This document shows positions 61,010-64,000 of a stretch of DNA of 64,000 bases, piece after piece. This DNA is from Acidobacteriota bacterium (GTDB taxonomy: Bacteria; Acidobacteriota; Thermoanaerobaculia; Thermoanaerobaculales; Thermoanaerobaculaceae), in the NCBI GenBank assembly GCA_003133645.1, contig PKYI01000087.1:1-64000 (forward strand). Direction: 5' to 3'. The notes beneath the pieces were generated by a model, which saw nothing but the letters and a program-made list of their open reading frames with translations, made no database searches and had not been told where the DNA came from. The position numbers and the translations under genes are program-made. Each line of letters starts with the position of its first letter. The first letter of the stretch is position 1.

Positions 61010-62383
61010 TCAGCGCCGGGCGGTCGGAGGCCGAGCCGGGGGCGGCCCGGGCTCGACCGGGTCGTTGCCTCGGGCGCCGAGCAGCGTCTCGGCGGCGCGG
61101 TTGCCGGAGCGGACGGCGTAGTTCTGGCCGCGGTCCTCGGGGTAGATCTGCGCCATGCAGGCGTGGAACAGGCCGGGCACAGGCGTCTCGAACTGCGGGA
61201 TCACGCTCGGGTAGTTGCAGGGGATCACCGGCTGCGCGTACGCGGCCTTGAAGTGGTGGCGGGCGAGAACCCAGCTGTCGTCGAAGGCGGGGTTGACGCG
61301 CTGCAGGAACGGCCGGTAGGCGGCCCACACGTCGTCCTCGCGCGCGCTCCAGAGCGGGTTGTCGGTGAACAGGTACTTCGAGATGTAGAGCACGTGGTGC
61401 CCGCTGTAGCGCTCGCGCGGGATGTAGTTGGTATGCTCGATCAACCCCCCGAACGGGAAGGTCGGGTCGGCGATGTTGAGCCAGTAGTACGGCGACAGCG
61501 ACCGCGACAGTTCGAGCACGACGCACAATGCCGCGGTCGAGGCGAGGCCGTCGAGGCGGGCGCGGTAGGCTTCGGGGAGCTGCGCGCCGGCGACCTTGAC
61601 CAGCTCGCCTGGAGCCGCGGTGAAGAGCACCGTGTCGAAGCGCTCGACGCCGGTCCGCGCCTGGAGCTCGAGGCCGTCCTCGCTGCGCCAGACCCGCCGC
61701 ACCGGATTGGCGAGCTCGAGACGTACGCCCAATTCGCGCAGGCGCGCGACGAGCGCGTCCACGAGGCGCGCGAACGAGCCCCTCATGTAGCCGAGGCGCT
61801 CGCCCATGCCGCTCGTCGAGCGCGACCGGCCGCGCAGGTACACCTTCCCCCACAGCCAGACCATCGCCACTTCGTCGGCCTTCTCCGCGAACTTCTGGTG
61901 CAAGAGGGGACCCCAGACGGCGTCGAACGCCTTGCGGCCGGCGTGCGCGAGGATCCAGTCGCGCGCGGTGACGGTCTCGAACCTGTGGTAGTCCGCGGTG
62001 CGGTTGAGCAGCAGCGTGGACGCGCCAAAGCGCACTTTGTCGAGCAACGGCAGCGGGCCGAACCTCAGCAGCGAGACCGGGGTGCCGAAATCCCAGAGGC
62101 GCCCGGACGAGTAGATCCCCATCCGGGAGGGGAGCCACTCGATCTCGGAAGCGAGACCGAGCTCGCCGGCGAGCGCCAGGATGTCGGTGTCGGTGGTGAA
62201 GAGGTGGTGGTAGAAGCACTCCAGCCGCTCCCCGCCGACCGCAAAGCTGGCGACGAGGCCACCGGCCTCTGGGTAGCGCTCGAACGCCGTGACCTTCCAC
62301 CCGGCGCTCGCGAGCCGGTACGCCGCGACGAGCCCGGTAAGCCCGGCCCCGACGACGGCGCAGCGGTTCGTCCGGTCACCCAT
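61010..62383 (-). CDS. FAD-dependent amine-oxidase/protoporphyrinogen-oxidase-like protein
   Basis: A 457-residue flavoprotein. RCAVVGAGLTGLVAAYRLAS is the FAD loop, FERYPEAGGLVASFA the conserved Glu/Gly block, and VPGLFHACMAQIYPEDRGQ with NRAAETLLG the C-terminal FAD region. It belongs to the NAD(P)-binding amine oxidase class that includes UDP-galactopyranose mutase-like and desaturase proteins; HHLFTTDTDILAL is typical of a UDP-sugar or lipid-linked branch. Substrate unknown. ATG at 62383 lies 8 nt after TATCCT (leaderless pattern). Confidence 0.85.
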   Translation of the reverse strand: MGDRTNRCAVVGAGLTGLVAAYRLASAGWKVTAFERYPEAGGLVASFAVGGERLECFYHHLFTTDTDILALAGELGLASEIEWLPSRMGIYSSGRLWDFGTPVSLLRFGPLPLLDKVRFGASTLLLNRTADYHRFETVTARDWILAHAGRKAFDAVWGPLLHQKFAEKADEVAMVWLWGKVYLRGRSRSTSGMGERLGYMRGSFARLVDALVARLRELGVRLELANPVRRVWRSEDGLELQARTGVERFDTVLFTAAPGELVKVAGAQLPEAYRARLDGLASTAALCVVLELSRSLSPYYWLNIADPTFPFGGLIEHTNYIPRERYSGHHVLYISKYLFTDNPLWSAREDDVWAAYRPFLQRVNPAFDDSWVLARHHFKAAYAQPVIPCNYPSVIPQFETPVPGLFHACMAQIYPEDRGQNYAVRSGNRAAETLLGARGNDPVEPGPPPARPPTARR

Positions 62384-62391
62384 GGGCAGCA

Positions 62392-62397
62392 AGGATA
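62392..62397 (-). promoter_or_regulatory. -10 box of the FAD oxidoreductase gene
   Basis: TATCCT on the minus strand (62397-62392), 8 nt before the ATG at 62383. No Shine-Dalgarno fits between. Confidence 0.4.
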
Positions 62398-62446
62398 GCG
62401 CGATTGCCCGCAGCTCTGTCTGCTTACGCCGGCGAAGGAGGTCCGC

Positions 62447-62521
62447 ATGATCGGACCGAACGGGCACACCGACATCACCTTGACAGCGAACGCCCTCGAT
62501 GCGATAATACAAAGTCGATAA
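62447..62521 (+). CDS. Possible 24-residue leader peptide
   Basis: ATG at 62447, preceded at 5-6 nt by AAGGAGGT (62435-62442), the strongest Shine-Dalgarno match in the window, opens a 24-codon frame (MIGPNGHTDITLTANALDAI and on to TAA at 62519-62521). It ends within the promoter region of the surface-protein gene. No upstream promoter was identified, so it may be chance. Confidence 0.3.
   Translation: MIGPNGHTDITLTANALDAIIQSR
62480..62508 (+). promoter_or_regulatory. Promoter of the surface-protein gene
   Basis: TTGACA (62480-62485), 17-nt spacer, GATAAT (62503-62508): near-consensus sigma-70. An AT-rich leader of about 55 nt with GGGGGGG before the ATG at 62570 follows; the AT content is unlike the rest of the window. 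Confidence 0.75.
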
Positions 62522-62569
62522 TATAAAATTAGGGATAGGATTTACTCAGGTCTTCTTGGGGGGGATTGC

Positions 62570-63802
62570 ATGATGACCACACGGATGACAAGAGGATTGC
62601 GCTTTCTTGCGGTCGTGGCGGTGGTGGGGCTGGCGTCAGGCACGGGGTCCATCCTTGCCGCGACCAGAACCTGGACGGGGTTGGGCGGCGACAACTTCTG
62701 GACCACGGCGGCCAACTGGGGGGGCACCGTGCCGGTTGCCGGCGACGACTTGGTGTTCCCCAACGGCGCGGCGCGGCTGACGAACACGAATAACCTGACG
62801 GCGGGAACGTCGTTCAAGTCCATCAGCATCACCGGCCCGGCGGGCGGCTACGCCATTTCCGGCAACGATATCCAGTTGGTAGCAGGTCTCACAGCGGACA
62901 ACAGCGCGACCAACAGCGTCTTTCTATTTATCGTCCTGACGGCGTCGCAGACGTTCACCGTTTCGGGGGACCGATTGAGCCTTGGGCCCATCGACTTGGG
63001 CAGCCACACGCTTACCCTTGCCGGAGCTAGCGGCATCGTCGAACTGAACGGTGTCGTCTCGGGAACCGGCGGCATCTCGTCGTCCGTGAACATCGCCTTC
63101 GTCGACACCAGCGCCTCCTACACCGGGCCCACCACCATCACCGCGGGGTACTTCGTCGTGGGGGGGCCGAGCCTCAGTCCATCCAGCGCGGTGACGGTCA
63201 GTGGCGGCCTCCTCCAGTACGCCAACGGCGGCTCGACCGGCCCGGTCACAGTGAACTCGCCTGCCACGTTGGCCTGCGAGGGTGGCGGGACCCAGGTCGG
63301 CAACCTCACCGACCTGACGATGCACTCGGGGGCCACTCTCAGCATGGGGATGTACAGTCTCTCAGATTACGGCCAGCTCAACGCTTCCGGCGCCGTTGAC
63401 CTGGGTAGCGCGACGCTCAGCTTGGGCTGGCTCTTCACGTCCTCCACCGGCAACGCGTTCATCATCATCAACAACACCAGCTCCAGCGCCGTCACCGGTA
63501 CGTTCAATGGGCTGGCCGAGGGGGCCACGTTCACCCAGGGCGCCCGGACCTATCAGATCACCTACGCCGGTGGCACTGGCAACGACGTGGTGGTCACGGA
63601 CATCACGGCCGGGGGGCCGACACCGACACCCACGCCAACCTCCACGCCGACGGCGACGCCGACACCCACCCCGACCATGACCCCGACGTCGCCTCCCACG
63701 CCTGGACCCGACATTCCGACGACAGGCGGCGGTGGGGCGATCGCGTTCATGATCCTTCTCGCGGTGGCCGGCGTCTTGCTCGTGCGGCGGTACGCGTCCT
63801 GA
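62570..63802 (+). CDS. Surface protein: beta-helix-type passenger, Thr-Pro linker, IPTTG-membrane-Arg tail
   Basis: A 410-residue exported protein. Signal peptide (FLAVVAVVGLASGTGSILAA), a Gly/Ser/Thr-rich beta region resembling autotransporter-associated repeats (RTWTGLGGDNFWTTAANWG, ASGIVELNGVVSGTGGI), a Thr-Pro linker (about 345-375) and a tail of IPTTG, a hydrophobic segment (AIAFMILLAVAGVLLV) and RRYAS. The tail has the layout of a sorting signal (sortase-like LPxTG or an IPT-CTERM type). No sorting enzyme is in the window. Strong promoter; a terminator follows. Confidence 0.8.
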   Translation: MMTTRMTRGLRFLAVVAVVGLASGTGSILAATRTWTGLGGDNFWTTAANWGGTVPVAGDDLVFPNGAARLTNTNNLTAGTSFKSISITGPAGGYAISGNDIQLVAGLTADNSATNSVFLFIVLTASQTFTVSGDRLSLGPIDLGSHTLTLAGASGIVELNGVVSGTGGISSSVNIAFVDTSASYTGPTTITAGYFVVGGPSLSPSSAVTVSGGLLQYANGGSTGPVTVNSPATLACEGGGTQVGNLTDLTMHSGATLSMGMYSLSDYGQLNASGAVDLGSATLSLGWLFTSSTGNAFIIINNTSSSAVTGTFNGLAEGATFTQGARTYQITYAGGTGNDVVVTDITAGGPTPTPTPTSTPTATPTPTPTMTPTSPPTPGPDIPTTGGGGAIAFMILLAVAGVLLVRRYAS

Positions 63803-63829
63803 CCCTAGTGTGATTCCGCTCTTCTTGCT

Positions 63830-63857
63830 GCGCGCCCGGGAGGCGGTCCGGGCGCGC
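63830..63857 (+). terminator. Candidate terminator after the surface-protein gene
   Basis: Perfect 10-bp stem, GCGCGCCCGG (63830-63839) / CCGGGCGCGC (63848-63857), with an 8-nt loop and a short T-containing tail (GGCTTTGCCTGTT). Confidence 0.65.
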
Positions 63858-63921
63858 GGCTTTGCCTGTTATTCCTTGGAGTGTGAGTGGGAGCGTGAGT
63901 ACGGGCTCCGCTTGCAGGAGT

Positions 63922-64000
63922 TCAGTTCACGTCATTCCCGTCGCCGAGGAAACCCGGGAGGCGGTAGAGGCCGCCCTCGGGCAGCTCGGCCGGTGACTCG
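63922..64000 (-). CDS. C-terminus of a protein whose gene begins beyond the window
   Basis: On the minus strand a frame open from the window end reads ESPAELPEGGLYRLPGFLG, then DGNDVN and TGA (63924-63922). Only 25 residues are visible. No family can be assigned. The nearby CGTCATTCCCG also resembles the start of the dispersed repeat at 58819, so a non-coding reading is possible. Confidence 0.35.
   Translation of the reverse strand, partial: ESPAELPEGGLYRLPGFLGDGNDVN

Noticed and set aside
63610-63700. ACACCGACACC-type repeat at the end of the surface-protein gene as a DNA repeat element
   Set aside because: It is the codon pattern of the Thr-Pro linker, in frame with the protein.

Overview
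The window is 64 kb of very GC-rich (estimated near 70%), densely packed chromosomal DNA from a free-living diderm bacterium with respiratory multiheme cytochromes. Outer-membrane (TolC-like) and periplasmic components, DsbD, EnvC/YibQ-type envelope proteins, a rubrerythrin-VIT1 fusion, an exported tricorn-like protease, a flavin-dependent thymidylate synthase and a selenocysteine-containing SelD fit Acidobacteriota or a deltaproteobacterial-type lineage. The sequence alone does not settle which. No rRNA, tRNA, CRISPR array, insertion sequence or prophage was seen. Because of the high GC content, long antisense open frames lie opposite most genes and were discarded.

Layout. 1-2.3 kb: end of a TPR protein, then proS. 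2.4-4.5 kb: small accessory patch with a VapBC toxin-antitoxin pair and a nucleotidyltransferase/small-protein pair, each behind a palindrome-bearing promoter. 4.5-8 kb (minus): transglutaminase-like protein, 13-heme NapC-type cytochrome, glucokinase. 8.1-15.4 kb (minus): complete TetR-regulated efflux operon (TetR, HlyD, ATPase, TolC-like, ATPase, two ABC-2 permeases) with start/stop overlaps. 15.4-20.3 kb (minus): M28 peptidase, YdcF/SanA-type protein, small membrane protein, rubrerythrin-VIT1. 20.4-27.6 kb: cysteine-desulfurase-like enzyme and homoserine dehydrogenase, dodecin, ZIP transporter, S4 protein, sugar epimerase, 3-methyladenine glycosylase, RluA. 27.7-32.2 kb: serine hydrolase and a degenerate EnvC / degenerate CtpA / YibQ envelope operon. 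32.2-38.3 kb: OsmC, SelD (UGA-encoded Sec), DUF4139 protein, methyltransferase, Dus, LuxR regulator. 38.4-45.7 kb: permease, FHA/NtrC-like regulator, cytidine deaminase, glycosyltransferase, DsbD. 45.8-48.4 kb: second electron-transfer cluster (11-heme cytochrome, cytochrome b, tetraheme cytochrome). 48.6-64 kb: exonuclease, CDF transporter, zinc-ribbon protein, ThyX with two half-domains, inactive-looking patatin, tricorn protease, cysS, dienelactone hydrolase, exported Memo protein, FAD oxidoreductase, and a surface protein ending in an IPTTG-membrane-Arg tail.

How the genes connect. The two cytochrome clusters plus DsbD (reductant for periplasmic disulfides and haem attachment) point to quinol-linked electron transfer into the periplasm or beyond. 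The EnvC/CtpA/YibQ operon belongs to cell-wall remodelling, and the TetR operon to multidrug or lipophilic-compound export.

Two window-wide patterns stand out. First, many genes have a -10 hexamer only 5-8 nt before the start codon, so leaderless mRNAs seem common. Second, four short loci carry degenerate tandem arrays with a 7-bp period, one of them a 128-bp hairpin-forming element; these are the least explained structures here.
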